A stretch of DNA of 64,000 nt from Paenibacillus_AQ nitricinens (GTDB lineage: Bacteria > Bacillota > Bacilli > Paenibacillales > Paenibacillaceae): assembly GCF_052056485.1 (NCBI RefSeq), contig NZ_CP183948.1:4774001-4838000 (forward strand), read 5' to 3'. Both the position numbers and the translations under genes were made by a program. The notes beneath the pieces were generated by a model that was not told where the DNA came from, made no database searches, and worked only from the letters and a program-made list of their open reading frames with translations. Below, in pieces: positions 33,261-41,884 of this stretch. The first letter of the stretch is position 1. The number at the start of each line of letters is the position of its first letter.

Positions 33261-34190
33261 TTATCTTGGTCGCCACTCCTTAAAGAAATCTTCTCCTGCT
33301 TTGAGTCCGGCAGCATACATTTCATCGCTTTGCGCTTTTGTAATTTCAAATTGAGTCGTCCCAATCCCAAGCGTAGGAATTTTTACCGTGCGAACAAATT
33401 TATCCCCTTCAATAAACTTTTCATCATGAGCAGAGAGCATGGTAGTTACCAAGGCTTGGAGCATACTGAATGGCCCTCTGATTTTATGCGGCTGTGGATC
33501 GGTCTTACCTACCGTTTGATAACCTACCGTAGGAATTCTGTTCCCAGGTTGTATACTCCCATTATTCTTGCCGTCAAATAGCCACAAAGGAAAATTACTC
33601 AAGAGCCCACCATCTACAACATACACAAACTGCTCGGTAAAGGATTTCCCTCTAGCTGCTTGCCCGTTCAGTCTTAACATCACAGGATCAAAAAAATAAG
33701 GAATGCTGCAGCTCATTCGCACTGCCTTGGCCACTTCAAAATGCTCCGGAGAGATCCCATACTGCTCCAAGCCATCTGGCAACACCAATATCCTTCCATT
33801 TGTGATATCGGATGCGATGATAGATAATTTACCTGCAGGCAGATCACGGAAGGTGATGATTCCCTTTTTCAGTAATAATGCTCTTATCCAGGACTCCAAG
33901 GCTTCCCCAGAATATAATCCTTTCTTCAATAACACTCGCAGCGCAGGACCAACGATAGCAGTATTGTAAACGGGGCCTCGCTTCAGAAACGATGAAAAGG
34001 ATGTTCCTTGGATGATCCGACACATTTCCTTCCCCTCATAGCCCGCTGCTAGTAAAGTGGCTACAATCGAACCTGAGGAGCTTCCTGCTACCCTTTTAAA
34101 AGTCCAGCCTGCCCTTTCTGTAGCTTCAACTGCTCCCGCAAGAGAAATCCCCTTTACGCCTCCTCCTTCAAATACTGCGTTAATCTCCAT
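33261..34190 (-). CDS. Patatin-like phospholipase
   Basis: A serine lipid acyl hydrolase of 309 aa. It has the oxyanion glycine box FEGGGVKGISLAGA near the start, the GSSSG nucleophile elbow (RVAGSSSGSIVATLLAAG) and the catalytic Asp in VVDGGLLSNFP. No signal peptide, so it is probably cytoplasmic. In B. subtilis the equivalent gene is yqhO. The ATG at 34190 follows GGGGGAT; that ribosome-binding site is within the hairpin at 34200-34246. Confidence 0.93.
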   Translation of the reverse strand: MEINAVFEGGGVKGISLAGAVEATERAGWTFKRVAGSSSGSIVATLLAAGYEGKEMCRIIQGTSFSSFLKRGPVYNTAIVGPALRVLLKKGLYSGEALESWIRALLLKKGIITFRDLPAGKLSIIASDITNGRILVLPDGLEQYGISPEHFEVAKAVRMSCSIPYFFDPVMLRLNGQAARGKSFTEQFVYVVDGGLLSNFPLWLFDGKNNGSIQPGNRIPTVGYQTVGKTDPQPHKIRGPFSMLQALVTTMLSAHDEKFIEGDKFVRTVKIPTLGIGTTQFEITKAQSDEMYAAGLKAGEDFFKEWRPR

Positions 34191-34199
34191 ACACAAAAA

Positions 34200-34246
34200 T
34201 CCCCCGTTTCCCATAGATTCTATTGCTTATCTATGAGCACGGGGGA
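34200..34246 (-). terminator. Hairpin over the patatin ribosome-binding site
   Basis: On the minus strand CCCCCGT and CATAGAT pair with ATCTATG and ACGGGGG (inner loop AAGCAATAGA), followed by ATTTTTG. It ends the upstream glycosidase transcript, and the same GGGGG arm is the patatin Shine-Dalgarno. Read-through mRNA would therefore have a masked start. Confidence 0.65.
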
Positions 34247-34281
34247 ACATTCATGACTCCTTATGAATAACAACTAATCGA

Positions 34282-35913
34282 TTAGGACTTAAAATAAAAG
34301 GTCAATAAGCTCGACAATCCGAACGGATTGCGGACTACGACGTCATTCGCTCTAAACATAATACTACCTGCAACTTCTTCGTACTTCTCATTATATTTGA
34401 GCTGATTAATAATTTGATCCCCACTTTGCCATTCAGCCTTTTGATCACTGGCTCCGACCTTATAGCCGGCTAACCCGATGTAGAGTTTAACATTCGTATT
34501 CTCGACTTCTTTAACCCACCAATCTACTAACTTGTCATAACGTGCTGTGCTAAAGGACAAACTCCAATAAATTTGCGGAGCGACATAATCAATCCAGCCC
34601 TGCTTAATCCATGTCCGAACATCCGCATACATGCTGTCATAAGCAGTTACCCCTGCACTAGTGTCCGAACCTGTACTATCATTTTTAATATTTCGCCATA
34701 CTCCAAATGGACTGATCCCATAAGAAGCCTTAGGTTTCACCTTATGAATCTGTTCTCCCAACTGACGGACAAATTCATTAATATTATCTCGGCGCCAATC
34801 AGCTTTAGAAAGCTTTTTCGTATTATAGGTAGAATAAGCAGCATCATCGGCAAAAGTAACATTTGAAGGATAAAAATAATCATCCAAATGGACACCATCG
34901 ACATCGTAACCTTTAACCACTTCCATCACCGTGTCGATGATATGTTGGCGAGCCTCCGGAATACCTGGATTAATGTATTTCTTACCCTCGGCATTCACAA
35001 TCCATTCTGGATGTGCTTTTGCCACATGGTTACTTGCTAACGCTGAGGTGGAAGCATCTGTCGTTGCACGGAACGGGTTGAACCAAGCATGAAACTGCAT
35101 GCCGCGGGAATGCGCAGCACTGACCATATAACTTAGAGGATCATACCCCGGATTCTTCCCTTGTGTACCCGTCAATACCTTAGACCAAGGCACTAAAGTC
35201 GATGGGTACAGACTATCTGCTGAAGGTCTTACCTGAACAAATACAGCATTAAAGCCAACAGCTTTGAGTTTGTCCAACAAATTATCAAACTCCTGCTTTT
35301 GTTTCGTTTCATTTCCTGCAGAAGACGTTGAAGGCCAGTCTAGGTTAAACACCGTGGAGATCCAGGCTCCCTTCATCTCCTTACTAGTTGATCCACCAGG
35401 GAGAGTAGGTAATGTTGGTTCGGTTGGTGTCGTTGGTGTCGTTGGTTTTTCTGGATCGACAGATTGTGGCGGTTCAATGTTTGAGATCAAAGAAATATGC
35501 TTATTGACCTGATCCCATAACACCTGCAATCCCAATTGCTCACTTACAAAACGAATCGGTACCATTACCCGCCCCTGCTTAATCTGTACGGAGGTATCCA
35601 GCGCTACCGAAGCATCGTTAACCATTGCATTTTTCTGGCCACTGGTCAGCTTAAGGAGCATATCTCCTTGAGTAATGGTTACAGTTTTACTATTTTGATT
35701 CCATACTACGCCGGCATTTAATCCTTTACTGATCACACTAATGGGCACCATCGTTACATTAGAAGTTGTGATATATGGGGGCACATCACTAACCAGCGCC
35801 TCTCCATCCAGTTCAATGGTAATTTGCACCGCTGCGGCACGTGCACCAGGTGACCATAAAGGCAGAAACAACATAATTACTAACAAGCTTAACATCCATT
35901 TACGATAATTCAT
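34282..35913 (-). CDS. Secreted GHL10-type glycoside hydrolase with copper-amine-oxidase-N domain
   Basis: A 543-aa exported protein. Signal peptide 1-26 ends GARAAA. A copper amine oxidase N-terminal-like domain (about 28-145, MVPISVISKGLNAGVVWNQN and VMVPIRFVSEQLGLQVLW) is a wall-associated module in Paenibacillus proteins. A Pro/Thr linker (150-175) leads to the GHL10 (DUF187) catalytic barrel (180-520; MKGAWISTVFNLDWPS, DVDGVHLDDYFYPS, WIDYVAPQIYWSL) with acidic residues for hydrolysis. The likely substrate is a cell-wall or extracellular glycan. The ATG at 35913 follows GGGGAGG. The promoter is of ECF-sigma type. Confidence 0.9.
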   Translation of the reverse strand: MNYRKWMLSLLVIMLFLPLWSPGARAAAVQITIELDGEALVSDVPPYITTSNVTMVPISVISKGLNAGVVWNQNSKTVTITQGDMLLKLTSGQKNAMVNDASVALDTSVQIKQGRVMVPIRFVSEQLGLQVLWDQVNKHISLISNIEPPQSVDPEKPTTPTTPTEPTLPTLPGGSTSKEMKGAWISTVFNLDWPSTSSAGNETKQKQEFDNLLDKLKAVGFNAVFVQVRPSADSLYPSTLVPWSKVLTGTQGKNPGYDPLSYMVSAAHSRGMQFHAWFNPFRATTDASTSALASNHVAKAHPEWIVNAEGKKYINPGIPEARQHIIDTVMEVVKGYDVDGVHLDDYFYPSNVTFADDAAYSTYNTKKLSKADWRRDNINEFVRQLGEQIHKVKPKASYGISPFGVWRNIKNDSTGSDTSAGVTAYDSMYADVRTWIKQGWIDYVAPQIYWSLSFSTARYDKLVDWWVKEVENTNVKLYIGLAGYKVGASDQKAEWQSGDQIINQLKYNEKYEEVAGSIMFRANDVVVRNPFGLSSLLTFYFKS

Positions 35914-35929
35914 AATTCCTCCCCAAATC

Positions 35930-36090
35930 TAAAAAATATGTATCCAAAAAAACGAAAAAAACGGATAAATCCTTCATGCAGATGAGTGAGTGCCTCCTTC
36001 TAAAAAGGTGGTCTCTGTCTCTGCAAAAAATATAAGAAGTATCGGATAAAGCTCATACTCTCTTATATTTTTAAAAAGGACTGTATCCGT
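35930..36090 (-). promoter_or_regulatory. Structured leader of the GHL10 gene
   Basis: On the minus strand the leader contains, in order: a hairpin AAAAATATAAGA with TCTTATATTTTT (36028-36073, T-rich end, possible attenuator), GACAGAGACC (36010-36019) and a small CC-CCTT / AAGG-GG hairpin ending in GGAGGCA (35993-36011). The GACAGAGACC motif and following hairpin recur before the gene at 45179-47416. Confidence 0.5.
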
Positions 36091-36093
36091 TTT

Positions 36094-36119
36094 GACGCTA
36101 AAAACTGGAAAAGGTTGCA
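36094..36119 (-). promoter_or_regulatory. ECF-sigma type promoter of the GHL10 gene
   Basis: On the minus strand TGCAAC (36114-36119), 16 bp, CGTC (36094-36097). The T-rich spacer start (CTTTT) is typical of extracytoplasmic-function sigma promoters. The start codon is about 180 bp downstream. Confidence 0.65.
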
Positions 36120-36219
36120 CTAAACAAAATAGAAACGGCTATACTATCCACAGCCTATGCTCAAGAAAGCCTTGCTACGCATAACTTTTAGGGCAGTATC
36201 CGTTTCGGGAAAAAACATT

Positions 36220-36645
36220 TCAAGAATCGCTTGCTAGTTCGTTGTGAATCGCATATAAAGTCTGTACACGTTCTTCGTCGCGGCGGAAATATTCTACCAA
36301 CGTTTCAATACGCGTAATCGAATCCCAACTTAAGTGATGCTCGATTCCTTCGACATCATTATAAATGTATTCCTGCTGTACTCCGATCAACCCGAGGAAT
36401 TCCTCCAATAGTTGATGACGATCAACTAGACGTTTTCCTACTTTTTTCCCTTTGGTGGTTAGGACAAGCCCACGATATTTCTCATAGATGAGATATTCGT
36501 CCTTATCCAGTTTTTGGATCATCTTGGTCACAGAGGAGGGGTGTACTTCCAGTCCCTCGGCAATATCCGAGACCCGCGCATAACCTTTCTCATCTATGAG
36601 CTTGTATATGCGCTCCAAATAATCCTCCATGCTGGGTGTTGGCAT
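36220..36645 (-). CDS. mntR: Manganese transport regulator MntR
   Basis: DtxR-family metalloregulator of 141 aa that represses Mn uptake when Mn is sufficient. The winged helix has GYARVSDIAEGLEVHPSSVTKMIQKL. All MntR metal ligands are at the B. subtilis positions: D8, E11, H77, E99, E102 and H103; D8 is the residue linked to Mn rather than Fe selectivity. No SH3-like third domain, as usual for MntR. The ATG at 36645 follows AAGAGG. Divergent from splB. Confidence 0.96.
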   Translation of the reverse strand: MPTPSMEDYLERIYKLIDEKGYARVSDIAEGLEVHPSSVTKMIQKLDKDEYLIYEKYRGLVLTTKGKKVGKRLVDRHQLLEEFLGLIGVQQEYIYNDVEGIEHHLSWDSITRIETLVEYFRRDEERVQTLYAIHNELASDS

Positions 36646-36838
36646 TAAACTTTACCTCTTTTCTATAATGAGCATGGCGCCGGGCCAAACCTTGCTCTAA
36701 CAATGATACATGTTTCTAACGCACCTTGGCAAGTCCTTCAAAGGAACTTACAGAGGAGTTGCACATGTTTGCCATGCTTCTATTGGGGCTGAGTTAGACA
36801 TAATAAACATACTCGTCATTCCAAAGGAGCGTGAAAGT

Positions 36839-37915
36839 ATGACTATAGTGACGCCGGAGTCCACTACTGTAAAAAGAACCAGAAAACCTACTGCGCTTTT
36901 TCTTCCAGAGCTTGTTTTCTTCGAGCCGGATGCTTTAAATTACCCTAAAGGTGAAAAAATCATGGAATGGGTAAAAGCTAACAATATCCCTTATCGTATG
37001 ACCACATCACATAATCGAATTATGAATTTCCCTGGTGAAACTGAAGTCGAGCAATATAAAATTGCCAAAAGAACGCTTGTTGTAGGCCTACGCAAAACTT
37101 TGAAATTTGACCAATCCAAGCCATCGGCTGATTATGCTATTCCCATTGCCACGGGCTGTATGGGGCACTGCCATTATTGCTATTTGCAGACTACCTTAGG
37201 AGCAAAGCCCTACATTCGCGTATATGTAAACACAGGTGACATTATAGATGCTGCCAAAAAATATATTGAGGAGCGTAATCCAGAAATCACCACCTTCGAA
37301 GCTGCCTGCACATCAGATCCACTAGGACTTGAGCATATTACTGGTTCTCTGGCAGAACTAATTACATTTATGGCAAAAGAGCCCCTTGGCCGTCTGCGCT
37401 TTGTGACCAAATACCAACATGTTGAACCCCTGCTTGCTTTGGAGCATAACGGGCATACCAGAGTTCGCTTCAGCGTGAATGCAGATTATGTGATCAAGAA
37501 CTTCGAGCCTGCCACCTCCCGCTTTGAGGAGCGTATTGAGGCTGCTGGAAAGGTAGCAAGGGCGGGTTATCCACTTGGCTTTATCATTGCCCCAATTATT
37601 TGGTATGACGGCTGGCAAGAAGGCTATGCAGAGCTACTGGCCAAGTTAGCCCAGACCCTCCCCCCTGAAGTTGGAAAAGGATTAACCTTCGAAATGATTC
37701 AGCATCGATTCACCAAAACCGCCAAGACGGTTATAGAGAAGCGCTACCCCAAATCCAAGCTAGAGATGGACATGGAGAAGCGTAAGAAGAAATGGGGACG
37801 CTGGGGACAAAATAAATATGTCTATCCCGATGAACAGCAAACCGCCCTGCGAGAGTTTATCACAGAGCGGATATTCGAACATTTTCCGGAAGCAGGAATT
37901 GATTATTTCACCTAA
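36839..37915 (+). CDS. splB: Spore photoproduct lyase SplB
   Basis: Radical-SAM enzyme of 358 aa that reverses the thymine spore photoproduct directly at germination. The cluster motif is C107-x3-C111-x2-C114 (CMGHCHYC). The second key Cys, the hydrogen donor, is C157 (FEAACTSDPLG). The C-terminal part (KSKLEMDMEKRKKKWGRWGQ) is family-typical. The ATG at 36839 has AGGAG 9 nt upstream; the open frame extends to 36710 without a site. There is no splA. The 3' end overlaps ccdA by 4 nt, tail to tail. Confidence 0.96.
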   Translation: MTIVTPESTTVKRTRKPTALFLPELVFFEPDALNYPKGEKIMEWVKANNIPYRMTTSHNRIMNFPGETEVEQYKIAKRTLVVGLRKTLKFDQSKPSADYAIPIATGCMGHCHYCYLQTTLGAKPYIRVYVNTGDIIDAAKKYIEERNPEITTFEAACTSDPLGLEHITGSLAELITFMAKEPLGRLRFVTKYQHVEPLLALEHNGHTRVRFSVNADYVIKNFEPATSRFEERIEAAGKVARAGYPLGFIIAPIIWYDGWQEGYAELLAKLAQTLPPEVGKGLTFEMIQHRFTKTAKTVIEKRYPKSKLEMDMEKRKKKWGRWGQNKYVYPDEQQTALREFITERIFEHFPEAGIDYFT

Positions 37916-38625
37916 AAAATGAGCCAATCTGGCGTGATTCCCTGCAGCCATACTGTGATCCGAAACATTTGATCTGTAAAGAGCAGAACGCCCATAAATA
38001 CCATGAGAACGCCACCAATCTTCATCAGCACATTTGAATATTTAAGGATACGTCTGGCTCCTCCAAGAAAGAAGGCCAAGACAAAGAATGGCAATGCGAA
38101 CCCGATGCTATAAGCCGTAATTAATGTGAACCACGTGCCGGGCTCACTTGCGGAAAGTGCGATAATTGCGGTCAAAATCGGTCCAATACATGGAGACCAG
38201 CCTGCAGAAAAACCGATCCCAAATATAAATGAACCCATATATCCGGCCGGCTTCCATTTTAAATCAAGCTTACGCTCGCGAAGTAGAAATTGCGGCTGAA
38301 AGATCCCAAGCAGAAATAATCCCATCACAATAATCAGAATCGCGGATAATTGCCGGATCAGATCACGATGACCATTAAAAAATTGTCCGAATAGTCCGGC
38401 ACCAAATCCCAGCGTGTAAAAAACCGCTGAAAAACCTAAAATAAAGGCCAATGTATGAGTTATGGTGCGTATACGGATTTCTTTGGTATTCGCACCTGAT
38501 TTCAATTGTTGAACAGATAATCCGGTTATATACGATAAGTAAGAGGGATAAAGCGGCAAACAGCAAGGGGATATAAACGATGCTACCCCTGCTGCTAAGG
38601 CTATTCCTGCATTGATATTAGACAA
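37912..38625 (-). CDS. ccdA: CcdA/DsbD-type thiol-disulfide membrane transporter
   Basis: A 237-aa protein with six membrane helices that passes reducing power from thioredoxin to the outer face for cytochrome c maturation or spore disulfide control. The N-terminal helix has FISPCCLPLYPSYLSYITG and a later helix has FSAGWSPCIGPIL; the Cys-Pro pairs are the redox site. The start is TTG at 38625 with AAGGAGAG upstream. It is convergent with splB. Confidence 0.93.
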   Translation of the reverse strand: MSNINAGIALAAGVASFISPCCLPLYPSYLSYITGLSVQQLKSGANTKEIRIRTITHTLAFILGFSAVFYTLGFGAGLFGQFFNGHRDLIRQLSAILIIVMGLFLLGIFQPQFLLRERKLDLKWKPAGYMGSFIFGIGFSAGWSPCIGPILTAIIALSASEPGTWFTLITAYSIGFALPFFVLAFFLGGARRILKYSNVLMKIGGVLMVFMGVLLFTDQMFRITVWLQGITPDWLIF

Positions 38626-38718
38626 GGTAGCGGCTCTCCTTCCGGCATTCGAGTCACTTCAGGGAAATATTTGTAGCTCCATCCTATAAAATCGCATACC
38701 GTATATTTTATTCGCTGT

Positions 38719-39522
38719 TTATGCGGGCAAACCCTTTTTACCGATCAAAGTCAACACTAATAGGGATATGAGTAAAAGCACAATGGTAGCACCAGGGGCC
38801 AGATTCCAAACTCCTGCAACTACTAATCCGCCTACAACAGCTATTTCCGAAATGATGACGGATAGAATGACTGAGGATTTAAAGCTTCGAGATAACAATA
38901 AGCTGATAGCCACCGGAATGGTCAGTAGAGCAGATACGAGCAACGATCCGACAATTTTGATCGCAGTACTGATTACAAGCGCCGTCAGAATGGTAATTAG
39001 CATGTTCAGCAGCTTCACTGGCAGTCCGCTTACACTTGCAGCATCCTCTTCAAAGCTAAGCAAAAAGAACTCTTTAAAGAACATCGTAACCACTACTACT
39101 ACTGCAATCGTCACAATCCCCACAACGATTAAATCAGTATTATTTAGCGTATAAATGCTACCGAACAAGTAACTCATAACATCTGCATTATAACCTTTTC
39201 CTAAGGTGAAAAAGAGTGAGGCTAAAGCCACCCCGCCAGACATAATGATGGCAATCGAGAGCTCTGCATAACTCTTATAAGCCTTGCGAAGCTTCTCTAT
39301 CGCGAAGGAAGCCACCACTGCAAAAATAAGACCGGCTCCCAGCGGGTAGAAGCCTGTTAAAAAGCCAAGTGCTACACCGGCTATTGTAACGTGAGCCAGC
39401 GTGTCCCCTATCATAGATAAACGTCTGAGCACAAGAAAAACGCCTATAAGCGGCGCTGTAATACCTATCAGAAGACCGCCCGCAAGCGCTCGCTGAAAAA
39501 AATCGCTAAATAGAATTTCCAA
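38719..39522 (-). CDS. znuB: Zinc/manganese ABC transporter permease ZnuB
   Basis: ABC-3 family permease of 267 aa with about eight helices. It has the signature GVFLVLRRLSMIGDTLAHVTIAGVA and the C-terminal LVSALLTIPVAISLLL. The TTG at 39522 has GGAGGAG 8 nt upstream, so the frame is not extended to 39555. It is downstream of znuC and znuA but separated from znuC by a 371-bp gap that holds a repeat. Confidence 0.93.
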   Translation of the reverse strand: MEILFSDFFQRALAGGLLIGITAPLIGVFLVLRRLSMIGDTLAHVTIAGVALGFLTGFYPLGAGLIFAVVASFAIEKLRKAYKSYAELSIAIIMSGGVALASLFFTLGKGYNADVMSYLFGSIYTLNNTDLIVVGIVTIAVVVVVTMFFKEFFLLSFEEDAASVSGLPVKLLNMLITILTALVISTAIKIVGSLLVSALLTIPVAISLLLSRSFKSSVILSVIISEIAVVGGLVVAGVWNLAPGATIVLLLISLLVLTLIGKKGLPA

Positions 39523-39893
39523 CTTTAACTCTCCTCCGTAGAACAATTGAAACATTTTTAAAAGCTTTTATTAAAATCTTTTTTCGATCCCTCCCAAACC
39601 CTCCCTTCCAAGGGAGGGCCCCAAGGGCTCTGCCCTCTGGACACCCGTCAAGTGCAACTGGCGTAGGAGGTGGGGTTACTGAACTTAGATGGCGCGAGGT
39701 AAGATCGCTTTCGCCCCTTACGGGGCACGCTTACAGCGTCACGTTATTTAGATACGGAAAGGATTAGATGAAGATTGAGATCAATAGAAATGCAACCAAA
39801 CAATAAATAATTATCTCTAATTTCCACTCTCCAGCTCTATGTACGCTCCCCAATAATCGAGGGCTCCCTCTACTACCAGAGTTTAAGTATGAC
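39523..39893. repeat. 371-bp intergenic insertion in the znu operon, with GC-rich palindromic repeat
   Basis: There is no gene here. From about 39586 to 39660 the sequence is a series of nested GC palindromes: CCCTCCCTT/AAGGGAGGG, GGGCCCCAAGGGCTC/GAGCCC and CAGAGGGC. Similar 'GGGCCCTCCCTTGGAAGGGAGGG'-like units are found dispersed in Firmicute genomes, in my recollection. The rest (39661-39890) has further GC-rich segments (CGCCCCTTACGGGGC) and no open frame that looks coding. Confidence 0.6.
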
Positions 39894-40643
39894 CTAAGAG
39901 AGCGTGTGCTGCAGGTTCTCTTCCGTACAATTCTGCAAATCATGAGAGTGACGGGAGAAAAAGTTAATCTTACCGTTCGTTTGCACAGGTTCATTCCCTA
40001 AGTAATTCTTAATCATGTCGATATCATGCGACACCATAAGGAATGTCATATGATGATGAGCATGCATATGTGTAATTAAATCAAAGAATCCTGCTTGTGA
40101 TTCAGCATCAATACCGACTGTAGGCTCATCCAAAATCAAGAGATCCGGATGGTTGATCAGCGCACGCGCGAGAAATACACGCTGCTGCTGGCCGCCTGAG
40201 AGCTGGCCTACTCTTTTCTCCGCAATATCCTGTATTCGCATCACTTCCAGCGCATCTTCGCACTGACGATGCTGAGCCTTAGATACTCTTCGAATAATAT
40301 TCTTGTTGTTGTACAAACCAGATAGCACTACTTCCCGCACCGTTGCTGGAAACAGGGGATTGAAGGCGTTCTTTTGTGGAACATAACCAATCCGTTCCCA
40401 GTCTTTAAACTTGCGGACAGGCGTTCCGAATAATTTGATTTCACCACTACTGGCTGGAAGCAAACCGACGATCATCTTCATCAATGTTGTTTTACCAGCG
40501 CCATTAGAACCAATGATACCGAGGAAGTCTCGTTCTCTTACACTATAGTTAAGATTTGAGATCACCTTCTGTTCGCCATATGAAAATGAAAGATCCTGTA
40601 TATCGATGATATGCTGATGGCAGTCCAAGGATACCGATTGCAT
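39894..40643 (-). CDS. znuC: Zinc ABC transporter ATPase ZnuC
   Basis: ATP-binding subunit of 249 aa. Walker A is in GIIGSNGAGKTTLMKMI, the signature in GQLSGGQQQRVFLARAL, Walker B in LLILDEPTVGID and the H-loop in FLMVSHD. The ATG at 40643 follows AAGGCGGTG, 34 bp after znuA. Confidence 0.95.
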   Translation of the reverse strand: MQSVSLDCHQHIIDIQDLSFSYGEQKVISNLNYSVRERDFLGIIGSNGAGKTTLMKMIVGLLPASSGEIKLFGTPVRKFKDWERIGYVPQKNAFNPLFPATVREVVLSGLYNNKNIIRRVSKAQHRQCEDALEVMRIQDIAEKRVGQLSGGQQQRVFLARALINHPDLLILDEPTVGIDAESQAGFFDLITHMHAHHHMTFLMVSHDIDMIKNYLGNEPVQTNGKINFFSRHSHDLQNCTEENLQHTLS

Positions 40644-40677
40644 ACTTAAGCACCGCCTTTTCCTTATACTATCCTTT

Positions 40678-41661
40678 TTATTGTAAAGCCATAATCAGAT
40701 TTTGCAAATTTTTCTCCATCAATGTGAAGTAGTTATCCCCATTCTTTTCTTGCTCCGCAGTAAGACCCTCTACTGGATTAAGCACCATAGTGGACACACC
40801 GGCTTCAGCTGCTAATGTCTTTGCGAGTTTATCGGAGACCAGTTCTTCAAAAAAGATATACCGAATGTTCTCCTCTTTAACCATCTTCGCCAGTTTGACT
40901 AGATCCTGTCCACGCGGCTCAGCATCTGGGGATAATCCCATAATCGCATGCTGCTCAAGTTTATAGTCACGGGCAAGATAGGAGAACGCTTGGTGCGAAA
41001 CTACAATTTTGTGATTAGGCAGCTTGCTAAGCTCCTGTTCAAACTTACTATCCAATGCTTGTAAACGTTCAGCAAGCTTATTGTAACGATCTTCATAACC
41101 ATCTTTATGCTCCGGGTCCACGGACTGAAGGCTTTCTTTTATATTACGAGCCATGATCATCGCTGATTTCGGACTTACCCAGGTATGTGGGTCTGTATGC
41201 AGACTGTCCCCAGAGGTATGGCTACTATGATCAGCATCTTCTTCACTGCTTCCCCCGTGATCATGTCCGTCCTCTTCATCGGTCATTATTAAATCAATAC
41301 CTTTACTTACTTCAACGGCTTCCACCTTGCTGCTACTATCCAGTCCTTTTAGAAAATTAGGAACCCATCCCTCAAGCCCTGCTCCATTGTACAGGAACAA
41401 TTGCGCTTTAGAGGTATTGATAATATCTTGACTGCGCGGTGTCCAATCATGTGGCTCTACGCCAACCGGAAGCAAATTAATGGCATTTATATCATCTCCA
41501 CCAATTTCCCGAGTAAACTCATAAATAGGATAAAACGTGGTTACAACATTTACTTTCCCTTCAACTATACTTCCACTGCTCTTAGGTCCACATGCAGAAA
41601 GTGTAAATACAAGCACTAGTGCAAGTATGAGTAGGCTTATTCGTGACTTCATAGCAACCAT
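40678..41661 (-). CDS. znuA: Zinc-binding lipoprotein ZnuA
   Basis: Cluster 9 substrate-binding lipoprotein of 327 aa. The lipobox is LSAC, lipidated at about residue 24. Zinc ligands are expected from GVEPHDWTP (His), DPHTWVSP (His) and VVSHQAFSYLA (His), plus a C-terminal acidic residue. A His/Asp-rich loop (DGHDHGG ... DADHSSH, about 133-155) is the mark of zinc rather than manganese types. The ATG at 41661 follows GGGAG. A Zur box lies 50-63 bp upstream. Confidence 0.95.
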   Translation of the reverse strand: MVAMKSRISLLILALVLVFTLSACGPKSSGSIVEGKVNVVTTFYPIYEFTREIGGDDINAINLLPVGVEPHDWTPRSQDIINTSKAQLFLYNGAGLEGWVPNFLKGLDSSSKVEAVEVSKGIDLIMTDEEDGHDHGGSSEEDADHSSHTSGDSLHTDPHTWVSPKSAMIMARNIKESLQSVDPEHKDGYEDRYNKLAERLQALDSKFEQELSKLPNHKIVVSHQAFSYLARDYKLEQHAIMGLSPDAEPRGQDLVKLAKMVKEENIRYIFFEELVSDKLAKTLAAEAGVSTMVLNPVEGLTAEQEKNGDNYFTLMEKNLQNLIMALQ

Positions 41662-41709
41662 TAAATGGATCTCCCTCTCAAATCGTAATCTTTACTATCA
41701 GAAGTATAA

Positions 41710-41724
41710 TAGTAATTATTACGA
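41710..41724 (-). promoter_or_regulatory. Zur box upstream of znuA
   Basis: TAGTAATTATTACGA on the plus strand is a 7-1-7 palindrome with one mismatch to the Bacillus Zur consensus TCGTAATNATTACGA. Repression by the Zur-type regulator encoded at 44514-44975 is expected in zinc-replete cells. Confidence 0.8.
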
Positions 41725-41788
41725 TAAGTCAATAATAAATCATCTAGATCAGATGACCCAGCACTTTATCCCTGCTTGCTTTTACTTA

Positions 41789-41843
41789 GAAAAAAGGAAT
41801 GTTCCCACAGCCTAACTGGCTGAAGGAGCATTCCTTTTCTTTT
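41789..41843 (-). terminator. metG terminator
   Basis: On the minus strand GGAATGCTCC-TTCAGCC pairs with GGCTGTGGGAACATTCC, followed by TTTTTT. It ends metG before the znu promoter region. Confidence 0.85.
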
Positions 41844-41884
41844 ATAACCCATTGCAATTATATATTCTATCTATATAACCGCTC

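Noticed and set aside
35930..36119. Known c-di-GMP or c-di-AMP riboswitch in the GHL10 leader
   Set aside because: Conserved cores of those riboswitches are absent; only the novel GACAGAGACC and hairpin pattern is seen.
39764..39994. Minus-strand frame of 76 codons
   Set aside because: Begins inside znuC in another frame and runs into the repeat gap; no ribosome-binding site.
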